Part shown: positions 26,156 through 33,382 of the stretch, piece by piece
Position numbering within the stretch: the first letter of the stretch is position 1
How the letters are laid out: each line of letters begins with the position of its first letter
Assembly: GCA_028718185.1 (NCBI GenBank)
Contig: JAQUMH010000018.1
Location: 1 to 36,092 of the forward strand
DNA length: 36,092 nt
Direction: 5' to 3'
Source of the DNA: Elusimicrobiota bacterium
Lineage (GTDB): Bacteria > Elusimicrobiota > UBA8919
Translations under genes and position numbers: made by a program
The notes under the pieces: model-generated
Databases searched by the model: none
Seen by the model: only the letters and a program-made list of their open reading frames with translations
What the model was told of the DNA's origin: nothing

Positions 26156-26940
26156 AAAACTTAATCCTTTATAGTACTATTTTTTTAGTTTTACTCCTTG
26201 TTTTCTTCGTTGACTGGGGGAACCATAGCCCGTATCCACCCATACCAGCCGGGCTTCTTTACAGTTCATATATAAGCAGTAAAACAATTGTATCGGAACA
26301 GGTTACTGATACCATACTTTACAAAGCAAAGCATGTCGACGCCGGGTTACCGACACTTCTAATATACAGCGAACTTAATATTCCAAATAATTTTATTGGA
26401 AAAAAGGTAGATAAGAAAAACTCTGATTATGTTGTTTCTCTTCCTACAACAAAACAAAAATCCTTTATCAATCCTTCACAAAAAGAAACTGCTTCAAAAA
26501 CAATAACAAAAACTGTTACACCAACAGCGCCCGTAGACTACACAGTAGAAAAACAGGAAACCGAATTAGTTTTTAACTTCAATACCTTAAATAATATTAT
26601 CAAAAAAGCCGATAAAACATATTTCTTTTCAGGAAAGGAAAATACGATAAACGATGTCACTGTCCGCATTTATTCTACTACACCATGGCAAGAAAAAAAC
26701 ATAGTTAAGTTTAAAGTAATAAACTCACAGCAAAAATACTTTTTTATAGCGAATGTATCACTTTATGAACAACAACAACTTATAGCGGCTGAAATATACA
26801 ATGAACCTTTAGTAGCACCAGAAAAAACTGGTGAGTTTATAGTTCTACTTCCAATCCAGAAACAAAAACAAATAACATTAAAACTCACAGAAAGTGGCGA
26901 TAAAGGACGAGTATTTTCTATTGCTTTTGATATACCTTAA
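26152..26940 (+). CDS. Envelope protein in the T4SS cluster (VirB9-position, unassigned)
   Basis: 262 residues. A hydrophobic N-terminus (LILYSTIFLVLLLVFFV) is followed by PPIPAGLL and a Thr/Lys-rich linker (about 95-130). A beta-rich C-terminal domain follows (TVRIYSTTPW, FIANVSLYEQQQLIAAEIY). It occupies the slot where VirB9/TrbG is expected, between VirB8 and a VirB10-like gene, but I cannot match VirB9 motifs. The IPAG segment also resembles the start of the VirB10 barrel domain, so VirB10 may be split across this and the next gene. Confidence 0.6.
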   Translation: MKNLILYSTIFLVLLLVFFVDWGNHSPYPPIPAGLLYSSYISSKTIVSEQVTDTILYKAKHVDAGLPTLLIYSELNIPNNFIGKKVDKKNSDYVVSLPTTKQKSFINPSQKETASKTITKTVTPTAPVDYTVEKQETELVFNFNTLNNIIKKADKTYFFSGKENTINDVTVRIYSTTPWQEKNIVKFKVINSQQKYFFIANVSLYEQQQLIAAEIYNEPLVAPEKTGEFIVLLPIQKQKQITLKLTESGDKGRVFSIAFDIP

Positions 26941-26950
26941 AGGAGGAATT

Positions 26951-27547
26951 ATGAAAAAAATGCTTTTGGTTTTATCCATTGTTTGCTGTAGTAATCTATT
27001 TTGTGCTGACTGGAATGGTCCAACAGAAAAACACGAAACAAAAATGCGATATTTTATGCACACTGGCTTTACTTTTGATGCAGTCCTAAAAACTGCTATA
27101 TTTTCTTTTAATACAATTTCACCAGTAATCGCCCAAACAGAATATGATATCAGTTTTCTTGGGAAAGTGATAATCCCAAAATACACAAAACTTATCGGCT
27201 CGTGTAATATTGAAAAATCTGTGGATAGGGTTAATGTCGTATTTCATACAATTGTCTTTCCTGATGGTCAGGAAATCAAATTTATGGGTCTTGCCTTACA
27301 TACAGACGGCTCTGGCGGAATCCCTGGCAAGGTTAATAAACAGAAAGCACGTCTGCCAGCAAAAATACTTCTTTCGGCAGCTGCAACAGGGGCAAGTGTT
27401 GCCTCTGGAAACGATATTCCGGCACAAATGATAAAGGGCATTGCGGATGACACACAGCAAGAAATGGCAGGTAAGCAGGACTATTCCATAACTATAAAGA
27501 AAGATATAGCTATACAAATATATGTCGTTGACAGATTAGAATATTAA
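26951..27547 (+). CDS. VirB10/TrbI-like protein, short exported form
   Basis: 198 residues from ATG 26951, chosen because AGGAGGAATT directly precedes it; an upstream in-frame ATG at 26894 lies inside the previous gene. A signal peptide (to about NLFCA) is followed by a VirB10-type barrel domain: FLGKVIIPKYTKLIGS, then RVNVVFHTIVFPDGQEI and DGSGGIPGKVN. Typical VirB10 is about 400 residues, with a cytoplasmic end, a membrane span and a proline-rich stalk; all three are missing here. It therefore could not link inner and outer membranes alone. It may work with the preceding protein. Confidence 0.75.
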   Translation: MKKMLLVLSIVCCSNLFCADWNGPTEKHETKMRYFMHTGFTFDAVLKTAIFSFNTISPVIAQTEYDISFLGKVIIPKYTKLIGSCNIEKSVDRVNVVFHTIVFPDGQEIKFMGLALHTDGSGGIPGKVNKQKARLPAKILLSAAATGASVASGNDIPAQMIKGIADDTQQEMAGKQDYSITIKKDIAIQIYVVDRLEY

Positions 27548-27562
27548 AAGGAGAGTAATCTA

Positions 27563-28087
27563 ATGAGAACTAACAAAGAAGAACATATAATGTTAGATTA
27601 TATTAAAGTGAATTTTCCTCAAGTGTATGATAAAGCAGAAAGTCATATTATCAGTTCAGCTAAAAAGGAAAAGGAAGCTGAGCGAAAAGTGGGCATGTTA
27701 ATGGTGGTAAAATCCGTCTACGACAAAAGTTATGTAGCAAAGATTACGGGTTTAGACCCAAAACACTTAGTAAAACGAGAATTCATGGAAACTGAGCGGG
27801 AGTGGTCAAAAACGGAAAAGGGACAATTTTGCATGTATATAAAAGATGAAACAAAATTAAATGTAGGTGATGTTATTTCGTTGAAACTTACAAGAAGGGG
27901 AGAGATAAAAGACGACATAAAAGAAAAATATTATAAAGTAATAAAACCCGTGTCAGAAGCAAACAACGAATTACACAATATTATTAAAAAAATATCTCGA
28001 AAAGAAGTATTGTCATTATATTCACCAACAAATGTAAAAGAGATTCAATCAAAGAAAAAAGATGTTTCTGCAGGACTGGAAATATAG
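27563..28087 (+). CDS. Hypothetical protein with tail shared with the polyvalent protein
   Basis: 174 residues, AAGGAG upstream, no signal or span. The middle is beta-rich (AERKVGMLMVVKSVYDKSYVA; LNVGDVISLKLTRRGEI), possibly an OB- or SH3-like fold. No family is recognised. Its last 14 residues (IQSKKKDVSAGLEI) resemble the polyvalent protein's end (IQNEKENSMGLEI), and the gene lies directly before the coupling protein. A shared T4SS recruitment signal is one possible reason. It may therefore be a translocated or coupling-associated factor. Confidence 0.65.
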   Translation: MRTNKEEHIMLDYIKVNFPQVYDKAESHIISSAKKEKEAERKVGMLMVVKSVYDKSYVAKITGLDPKHLVKREFMETEREWSKTEKGQFCMYIKDETKLNVGDVISLKLTRRGEIKDDIKEKYYKVIKPVSEANNELHNIIKKISRKEVLSLYSPTNVKEIQSKKKDVSAGLEI

Positions 28088-28091
28088 TTTT

Positions 28092-28109
28092 ATTACAGTA
28101 GAACATAAA
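28092..28109 (+). promoter_or_regulatory. Repeated intergenic motif before the coupling-protein gene
   Basis: ATTACAGTAGAACATAAA, second copy of the motif at 20692-20710 (16 of 18 bases equal). It fills the 21-base gap before the coupling-protein ATG, which lacks a Shine-Dalgarno sequence. Confidence 0.35.
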
Positions 28110-29752
28110 TGATAAAAATAATTGTTTATTATACTTCGTTGCCTGATATTGCAAAATTTATGATTTTGATTTTATCGGCTTTTTTTGTTTATCATTTCTT
28201 TGTTTTTTATTTATGGAAACCACCAAAGAAAAAACTGTTCTTCTGGCAATTTGCTGTCTATTTTTCAATCTTAATACTTGGTTTTTATATCCTCAAAAAC
28301 TTTTATTACACATCATACAAAACCGTATTTGAAACAATTTACATGGAACGGATAATAAATATGTTTTGGAAACCATTTCTAAATGATACCATTTATGCAC
28401 CCTTATTGGTTGTAGTTACCGTTATTTTCAAAACGTTTTTCCTATATAAACTAAATCCTAAAACATTAAAACACGGTCCTGTTTTTATACCCACAGGAGA
28501 TACTAACGGCATTAAGGTTGGAAATTTTAGTAGAGATGTATTGCCGGAACATATAAGGGAATTTGCCAAACACTCAACAAAGCCACTTATATTACCATTT
28601 AATCGTTTATCAAGAGGAGTAACAATACTTGGTGACATGGGAAGCGGTAAATCCCGCTTAATGAAAGCGATTCATGATGGCATACGGGAAAAATATCCAA
28701 AGATACCAATTCTAATACACGACCCAAAGGGTGAGTGGCTACGAACACTATATAATCCGGATACGGACATAATATTTGCACCGTATGACACCCGTTCTAT
28801 TGGTTGGAAAATGTGGGAAGATTTCAAAATTCATCCTGAATTAAAATATTCTGTCATATCTACTGCAGTAGAGTCACACCACAGCGGAAACACAACTGAT
28901 AGGTTCTGGTCCGACAGTGCTATAGTATTACTAAAAGACGCTGCTACTTTTGATACTATTGACGAAACAAAAATGTGGTTGATAAAAAAAAGGGAAAAGG
29001 CTGGAGATGATAAAGCATTCCAGGGTAAATATGCCACTGCCTTAATCGGCTTTAGGGATATAGTCACAATAGAATTATTGGCACAAAATACACCTGGTGG
29101 AAAAAGAATCGATGACCTTTTACAACACCCGGGAAGAATTTTTTTACTCAACAATGCGACGAGTAGTGCAGAACAACACGGTTCTCTTGCCCTTATGCTC
29201 TCTGCTTTTTTGTTACGAGCAATATCTCTCCCAGATGTAAGTGAAGACGAACTCAGGGCTGCCGTATTTATAGATGAGGCGTTGACTTTTCATTTGCCGG
29301 CAGATATAGAACGCTCGGTATATAATCAAAGCCGTTCTAAGGGATTAAGTATAATTGCCAGCGGGCAGAGATTGCCAGATAAAACACATGGGGAGCAAGG
29401 TGCATGGGCGAATCAGGCGGCACACATATTTGGTATGAGAACATCAAGTATGGAAACTCGAACATCGCTGTCTCAACGCCTAGGCAACATGATGTATGAT
29501 GAAAAGCAAGAATCAGTAAGTCAGGGAGAAAATAATTCAAGTAAAACAAGCAGTGACATACAACGACAACATGCTGCACTTGCTCCAGAAGATTTTGGGA
29601 AATTGAAAAACAGAGAATTTATCCTTTTCCATGAAAATGGCGTAGCACCGGGAAGGGTTATTGAAGTACCGATGAATCAAATTGACAGCATACAAACATC
29701 TTGCTATAATAAACGAAACGATGTCGCAGAATTCATGAGGGAATTAGAATGA
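28109..29752 (+). CDS. VirD4/TraD-type coupling protein
   Basis: 547 residues. N-terminal membrane spans (IAKFMILILSAFFVYHFFVF, then FFWQFAVYFSILILGFYIL and a third near residue 95-110) precede the ATPase. Walker A is GDMGSGKS (175-182) and Walker B AAVFIDEA has its Asp at 389. The ending of the ATPase domain (SIIASGQRLPDKT, then AHIFGMRTSS) fits the TrwB/TraD group that works with MobF relaxases. It recruits the relaxase-DNA complex to the T4SS. Its stop overlaps the next ATG by four bases (ATGA). Confidence 0.93.
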   Translation: MIKIIVYYTSLPDIAKFMILILSAFFVYHFFVFYLWKPPKKKLFFWQFAVYFSILILGFYILKNFYYTSYKTVFETIYMERIINMFWKPFLNDTIYAPLLVVVTVIFKTFFLYKLNPKTLKHGPVFIPTGDTNGIKVGNFSRDVLPEHIREFAKHSTKPLILPFNRLSRGVTILGDMGSGKSRLMKAIHDGIREKYPKIPILIHDPKGEWLRTLYNPDTDIIFAPYDTRSIGWKMWEDFKIHPELKYSVISTAVESHHSGNTTDRFWSDSAIVLLKDAATFDTIDETKMWLIKKREKAGDDKAFQGKYATALIGFRDIVTIELLAQNTPGGKRIDDLLQHPGRIFLLNNATSSAEQHGSLALMLSAFLLRAISLPDVSEDELRAAVFIDEALTFHLPADIERSVYNQSRSKGLSIIASGQRLPDKTHGEQGAWANQAAHIFGMRTSSMETRTSLSQRLGNMMYDEKQESVSQGENNSSKTSSDIQRQHAALAPEDFGKLKNREFILFHENGVAPGRVIEVPMNQIDSIQTSCYNKRNDVAEFMRELE

Positions 29753-29925
29753 AAAATGAATTGTATGGAGAAAATTTAAAAGCAGCCAGAGAAAAAAAAG
29801 GCTGGTCTAGGGAAGATCTTGCAAGTAAAATGGGAGTGTCGTACTCTACGGTTTTGCGATGGGAAACCAGTAAACACAAGCCGATGAAATTCCTACAAAA
29901 CGTCCTTGAAAAGCTTTTAAGATAA
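29749..29925 (+). CDS. Mini XRE-type helix-turn-helix protein
   Basis: 58 residues, coupled to the coupling-protein gene by ATGA overlap. Nearly the whole protein is one helix-turn-helix: LKAAREKKGWSREDLASKMG followed by VSYSTVLRWETSKHKP. No second domain exists, so it probably dimerises weakly or acts as a small repressor or antirepressor of the transfer genes. It is short but has a strong family pattern. Confidence 0.8.
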   Translation: MKNELYGENLKAAREKKGWSREDLASKMGVSYSTVLRWETSKHKPMKFLQNVLEKLLR

Positions 29926-29950
29926 AGAATTGAGACCAAAATATTATATG

Positions 29951-30062
29951 AATCAAACGTGCGAAAGAAAAGAAGTATTAAAAAACCTGTTAATTTGCCC
30001 CTGGCAAAGTAGCGGTCTTTCGTTCGCACGTTTGGCCCGCGTTTTTTGTTGGGGGCAAATTT
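29951..30062 (+). ncRNA. Structured RNA element A, with box, anti-box and crossing stems
   Basis: CAAACGTGCGAA (29954-29965) is complementary to TTCGCACGTTTG (30023-30034). A second pair, AATTTGCCCC (29992-30001) with GGGGCAAATT (30052-30061), crosses the first, giving a pseudoknot or two alternative folds. The 3' arm of the second stem contains the G-run 9-18 bases before the nuclease ATG, so that stem would hide the likely ribosome site. A T-run (30041-30046) lies between. No separate promoter is evident, so it is probably a leader in the coupling-protein to nuclease transcript. Element B at 34127 has the same plan. Confidence 0.5.
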
Positions 30063-30070
30063 AATCAACA

Positions 30071-30571
30071 ATGAATAAACTCATACTGCCCCTATTGTTA
30101 TTTACTGCATCGCTCCACGCTCAAAACTTGTCAATAACGGCAAAGGTTCTTTACATCATAGATGGTGACACAATAAAGATAGAATACAATAAAAAGCCCA
30201 CCAGCGTGCGTTTAATAGGCATAGACACGCCCGAAAGCAAAAACAACGCAAAAGCACGCCGAGACGCACAGCGAACCGGCAAAGATGTAAGGACCATAAC
30301 GACGTTAGGCAAACAAGCATCAGACTATTTAAAAACCCTTGTAAAGAAAGGCGACATCATAAAAATAGTATTTGACGTACAAAAAACCGATCGTTACGGC
30401 CGACTTTTAGGTTACGTATATTTATCAGACAGCTCCACAATGCTAAACGAAACAATAATAAGGGCAGGTTATGCCAGCCCAATGACAATCCCGCCAGATG
30501 TGAAATATAAAGACCTATTTTTGAAAGCATATCAAGAAGCCCGAGAAAACAAGCGTGGTTTGTGGAAATAA
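30071..30571 (+). CDS. Exported thermonuclease (staphylococcal nuclease family)
   Basis: 166 residues with a signal peptide (LILPLLLFTASLHA). The SNase catalytic set is visible: IDGDTI (calcium-binding Asp), RLIGIDTPE (Arg, Asp, Glu) and DRYGRLLGYVY (second Arg), plus the family ending ENKRGLWK. It would cut DNA/RNA in the periplasm or outside. Related SNase-like nucleases occur on other conjugative plasmids. The ATG follows structured element A; one base separates its stop from the next ATG. Confidence 0.92.
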   Translation: MNKLILPLLLFTASLHAQNLSITAKVLYIIDGDTIKIEYNKKPTSVRLIGIDTPESKNNAKARRDAQRTGKDVRTITTLGKQASDYLKTLVKKGDIIKIVFDVQKTDRYGRLLGYVYLSDSSTMLNETIIRAGYASPMTIPPDVKYKDLFLKAYQEARENKRGLWK

Positions 30572-30572
30572 T

Positions 30573-30719
30573 ATGCGGATTACGAAATATAAGTCAGAAA
30601 TGAAAAATAGAGGTTTTTTACACAGTTTAACTCCCATTGGTAAGTTAGTTATCGGAGCTTTAGCTATTGCATTCATAGTTATCACATATTTTGTTTTTTT
30701 TAAAATAAATTATAAATAA
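30573..30719 (+). CDS. Small single-span membrane protein
   Basis: 48 residues: a basic N-terminus (MRITKYKSEMKNRG), one span (LVIGALAIAFIVITYFVFF) and a short basic tail. It starts one base after the nuclease stop. No family is recognised. A 13-codon frame follows at 30721, probably not a gene. Confidence 0.55.
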   Translation: MRITKYKSEMKNRGFLHSLTPIGKLVIGALAIAFIVITYFVFFKINYK

Positions 30720-30777
30720 AATGAGCTTATCAATTAAAGAATTAAAATCACTCTTTGAATAAACCGCTTAACACAAA

Positions 30778-30957
30778 ATGGCAAAAATTAAACTTGTACC
30801 ACCCATAACAATAGAAGAAGCACTACTCGCACAAATGTATTCACTTAACGCACTAATAAAAGTACTAATAAAAAAGAAATTAATCACAGAAACCGAGCTC
30901 TTTGAAGAAATAAAAAAAACCAGTCCTTCAGCCAAACTACCCCCCAACATCCATTAA
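30778..30957 (+). CDS. Small helical hypothetical protein
   Basis: 59 residues (MAKIKLVPPITIEEALLAQM...). The central segment ALIKVLIKKKLITETELFEEI is a predicted helix pair of the kind seen in small phage or plasmid proteins that end in 'LITEEEL'-type motifs, followed by a Pro-rich tail. No function is assigned. It is the last frame before the HigBA promoter. Confidence 0.55.
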   Translation: MAKIKLVPPITIEEALLAQMYSLNALIKVLIKKKLITETELFEEIKKTSPSAKLPPNIH

Positions 30958-31039
30958 AAGCATCCCCCTCTTCCAATCGTTGCAAACCACTTCAATATTA
31001 TACCAAAAAATAAATATTTTATAAAAACATAAAAAGTAC

Positions 31040-31068
31040 TTGACAATACAACATTTTTGTTGTATACT
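31040..31068 (+). promoter_or_regulatory. Promoter and operator of the toxin-antitoxin operon
   Basis: TTGACA (31040-31045) and TATACT (31063-31068) are 17 bases apart. The inverted repeat ATACAACA (31046-31053) / TGTTGTAT (31058-31065) fills the spacer, where a bound repressor would block polymerase. The HTH antitoxin at 31563 is the expected binder. In the leader, GTTTCA / TGAAAC arms (31091-31109) form a small hairpin before the ribosome site. Confidence 0.8.
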
Positions 31069-31128
31069 TTTATTGGAACAGAAAGCCCGTGTTTCACAGT
31101 TCTTTGAAACGGCAGTAAGGAGATTGGG

Positions 31129-31470
31129 ATGAACAAATTAATTCTCTATGTTCGACAAAACGGGAGATCGCCAACAGGAGATTTTCTCGAATTGTTGTCG
31201 CAAGAGGATAAAATAAGAGTACTCGCAAAATTCCACTTGCTAGAAGAAAAAGGACATTTATTAGTAAGACCTCATACGGACACTGCAAGAAACGGTATTA
31301 GGTACTTACGAATCAAAAAGTATAGAATATTTTACTTTTTTGATAAAAAAATAATTGTTATGGTAAATGGATACGAAAAAAAGAAAGATGCGTTAGATAA
31401 AAATGAGATACAGCGAGCAGAGATGTTGAGAACAGAATATCTTACTACTATCGTAAGTAGTAAGATATAA
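31129..31470 (+). CDS. higB: HigB/RelE-type toxin (Gp49-like mRNA interferase)
   Basis: 113 residues, AAGGAG upstream. Features of the Gp49/HigB family: RSPTGDFLELL, a central basic strand (NGIRYLRIKKYRIFYFF) and the ending VNGYEKKKDALDKNEIQRAE. Such toxins cut mRNA at the ribosome. The toxin precedes the antitoxin, as in HigBA systems. Together with the operator and the HTH partner this is a confident call. Confidence 0.88.
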   Translation: MNKLILYVRQNGRSPTGDFLELLSQEDKIRVLAKFHLLEEKGHLLVRPHTDTARNGIRYLRIKKYRIFYFFDKKIIVMVNGYEKKKDALDKNEIQRAEMLRTEYLTTIVSSKI

Positions 31471-31492
31471 AATTACAGAGTAGTCGCACCAT

Positions 31493-31542
31493 GATACGAT
31501 AAGAATTGAAATAGATACGAAAAGAATTCGTACGAGATACGA
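31493..31542. promoter_or_regulatory. Three phased GATACGA repeats between toxin and antitoxin
   Basis: GATACGA occurs at 31493, 31514 and 31536, that is 21 and 22 bases apart, about two helix turns each. TACGAA (31516-31521) and TTCGTA (31527-31532) form an inverted repeat over the middle copy. The 92-base gap between toxin and antitoxin is long for such operons. A regulator site or separate control of the antitoxin is plausible. Confidence 0.45.
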
Positions 31543-31562
31543 TATGAAATGAGGAAAAGAAT

Positions 31563-31865
31563 ATGAAAACCGATAAGACTAAAGGAAACCACATATCTCT
31601 AAAAGAGATAACAAGTCGAATAATAAAGACTGAAGAAGATAAAGAGTTGTTTAATAAAGAGCTTCGGGCTTTAAGATTATCAGTACAAATTGCCGAATTA
31701 AGAAAGAAACACGGGCTTTCTCAAAAACAATTTGCGTCCAGATTACATGTAAGGCAACAGTGTGTTTCTAGAATGGAAACAGAAAATGCTCTAAGTGTTT
31801 CTGTAAACACGCTTATTAAAATAGCAAAAGCACTGCATAAACATTTAGTAATAGATTTTAGGTAA
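31563..31865 (+). CDS. higA: HigA-type antitoxin (XRE HTH)
   Basis: 100 residues, GAGGAAAAG upstream. The C-terminal 60 residues are a Cro/C1 helix-turn-helix (LRKKHGLSQKQFASRL followed by VRQQCVSRMETENALSVSVN), ending HLVIDF, typical of HigA partners of Gp49 toxins. It neutralises the toxin and represses the operon. A terminator follows 22 bases after the stop. Confidence 0.88.
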   Translation: MKTDKTKGNHISLKEITSRIIKTEEDKELFNKELRALRLSVQIAELRKKHGLSQKQFASRLHVRQQCVSRMETENALSVSVNTLIKIAKALHKHLVIDFR

Positions 31866-31887
31866 CTGGATTTGAATAAAATTATTT

Positions 31888-31925
31888 AAAAAGAGCCTCT
31901 CTTAGTGAGTGGCTCTTTTTATTAT
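31888..31925 (+). terminator. Terminator of the toxin-antitoxin operon
   Basis: AAAAAGAGCC (31888-31897) pairs with GGCTCTTTTT (31911-31920), followed by more T. Because both flanks are A/T tracts it could work in both directions. Confidence 0.9.
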
Positions 31926-32014
31926 CTTTTTTTATTCTTAGAATATTGATGCGTAAAAACACGAGCCTATTTCTCACCAAATGAAATATAAGTATATAGT
32001 TATAATCCCACTCA

Positions 32015-32111
32015 TTGACAATCTTTTTATATTACCTATAATGGAGCTTGGGTATAAATCGCAGCCCGCGTTTATACTGCTGTGGGCAGGCGTGACACCG
32101 CCTGCTTTTTT
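32015..32111 (+). ncRNA. Probable small RNA with its own promoter and terminator
   Basis: TTGACA (32015-32020) and TATAAT (32037-32042), spacing 16, predict a start near 32049. The transcript would hold hairpin 1, GTATAAA (32052-32058) / TTTATAC (32071-32077), and hairpin 2, GCAGGCG (32086-32092) / CGCCTGC (32099-32105), followed by TTTTTT, an intrinsic terminator. GCCC in the loop of hairpin 1 (32064-32067) can pair with GGGC (32084-32087). No coding frame fits this ~63-base unit. Plasmid copy-number or stability RNAs look like this, but no class is recognised. Confidence 0.7.
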
Positions 32112-32182
32112 ATTTTCCCCACCACCCCCCGCCCGTGAGGGAGCGTCTCAACACCCTACATACTGCGTATAGTGTTGATACT

Positions 32183-32407
32183 TGCGAATTTTCAAAGCCC
32201 AAAACCATTCCGCTGTGCCATAAGAACAAAAGTCCACATAGACATTTTTAATTCGGCAGGATAGCAGGAGTGAAAAATGGAAGACAGGAAGACACGAGTG
32301 CTTCGCCTCGCCTTCGCTTTCTCATTTCCCCTCGCTTTCGCCAGGAAATAAAAATTACTATGTGTGTTCTTACTGCGTCGCTCCATATGGACTTTTCAAA
32401 TCCGCTT
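32183..32407. repeat. Imperfect inverted-repeat element (MITE-like)
   Basis: The left flank (about 32183-32260) and the reverse complement of the right flank (about 32345-32407) share GCG.ATTTT, AAGTCCA, TAAGAACA, ACATAG and ATTTTTA in the same order, with small gaps. The middle is richer in GC than its surroundings. The gap 31926-32513 holds this element, the small RNA, the hairpin TCAACAC/GTGTTGA near 32148-32178 and a stray box at 32456, but no credible gene. It may be a non-autonomous mobile repeat or a long RNA stem. Confidence 0.4.
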
Positions 32408-32455
32408 AAGACTATTATAAAAACAGAACAACTCCCCTCTCCTCTTCTCGTCGGT

Positions 32456-32470
32456 ACAAACCTTCGAGAC
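32456..32470 (+). promoter_or_regulatory. Second-family box (ACAAACCTTCGAGAC)
   Basis: ACAAACCTTCGA here matches 34127-34138 and 34270-34281, and its complement lies at 34220-34231. It stands 44 bases before the parA promoter with no start codon next to it. It could be a decoy or DNA site. Confidence 0.35.
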
Positions 32471-32513
32471 CCTTACCTCAATTTAAAAAAATACTTCAAT
32501 ACCTTTTTACCTC

Positions 32514-32592
32514 TTGACATTTTAACGCAAATACTTTATAATGTTATTACATTATGACGCTTTAATGTTTATACTTCATTACATCATAACGC
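32514..32592 (+). promoter_or_regulatory. parAB promoter with repeated partition sites
   Basis: TTGACA (32514-32519) and TATAAT (32537-32542) are consensus with 17-base spacing. The inverted repeat ATAATGT (32538-32544) / ACATTAT (32549-32555) covers the -10 box. ATTACATTATGACGC (32546-32560) and ATTACATCATAACGC (32578-32592) are 13/15 direct repeats. Related sites follow parB at 33778-33803. These are likely sites where the small ParB binds to repress the operon and act as a centromere. Confidence 0.75.
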
Positions 32593-32611
32593 ATAAGGAG
32601 GATTAACCCGA

Positions 32612-33382
32612 ATGTCAAAAATAATCGCACTAGCAAACCAGAAAGGCGGCTGCGCGAAAACGACAACCGCCGTAAACCTTGCCGGCGGACTTGCAATGAA
32701 AAACAAAAAGGTCTTATTGGTAGACATGGACCCGCAAGCAAACACAAGCTCAATCTTTACCGACACAGACACTCTTGAAAAAACCATCAACAATGTTCTG
32801 TTCGATAAACTTCCCATAAGGGAAGCAATACTACAAACCTCAATTCAAAATCTATTTCTCTTACCGTCAGACATAACCCTTTCCGGTGCCGACCTAAAGC
32901 TTTCTGAAGTACTGGGCAGAGAAAAAATCTTACAACGTTCAACCGCAGGCGCCTTTGCCGAATACGACTACGTAATAATTGACACCCCCCCTTCTCTTGG
33001 CTTGCTCACTGTAAACTCACTAACAACAGCGGAACACATAATCGTGCCTGTCTCAACCAGCTACTTTGCAATGAAAGGCGTCACACTGCTTGAAAATACA
33101 ATCGCACAAATAAAAGAAGGATTAGACCACTTCGAACTAGAAATAATGGGTGTCGTCTGCACAATGTACGACCCGGTAACAAACGTTTCCAAGTCGTCTC
33201 TTGAATCAATAAAAAACCACTTTGGCGATATTGTCTTTAAAACCGTAATAAACAAAAACATAAAACTCGAAGAAGCACATAGCGCCCACATGACGATTTT
33301 TCAGTATGACCCCTCGTCTACCGGTGCTGAAAATTATAAAAATCTATGTGAGGAGGTACTTAACTATGGGCACGCAAAGTAA
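32612..33382 (+). CDS. parA: ParA-type partition ATPase
   Basis: 256 residues, AAGGAGG upstream. The deviant Walker A KGGCAKTTT (11-19) with the signature lysine, DMDPQAN and YVIIDTPPSLG identify the ParA/Soj family. The N-terminal HTH of type Ia ParAs is absent, so it is type Ib, where the small ParB does the repression. ParA moves plasmid copies apart on the nucleoid. It overlaps parB by 17 bases. Confidence 0.95.
   Translation: MSKIIALANQKGGCAKTTTAVNLAGGLAMKNKKVLLVDMDPQANTSSIFTDTDTLEKTINNVLFDKLPIREAILQTSIQNLFLLPSDITLSGADLKLSEVLGREKILQRSTAGAFAEYDYVIIDTPPSLGLLTVNSLTTAEHIIVPVSTSYFAMKGVTLLENTIAQIKEGLDHFELEIMGVVCTMYDPVTNVSKSSLESIKNHFGDIVFKTVINKNIKLEEAHSAHMTIFQYDPSSTGAENYKNLCEEVLNYGHAK

Noticed and set aside
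26894-26950. Upstream start for the VirB10-like gene
   Set aside because: It would overlap the previous gene and push the signal peptide inward; ATG 26951 has an ideal AGGAGG.
29951-30040. Integron attC site
   Set aside because: The imperfect palindrome recalls attC, but GTTTGGC does not meet GTTRRRY and no tyrosine integrase is present.
30721-30762. 13-codon frame before the 59-residue ORF
   Set aside because: Too short to support as a gene without conservation data.
32270-32557. 95-codon frame before parA
   Set aside because: It crosses the inverted-repeat element and the parA promoter, has no ribosome site and low-complexity content.
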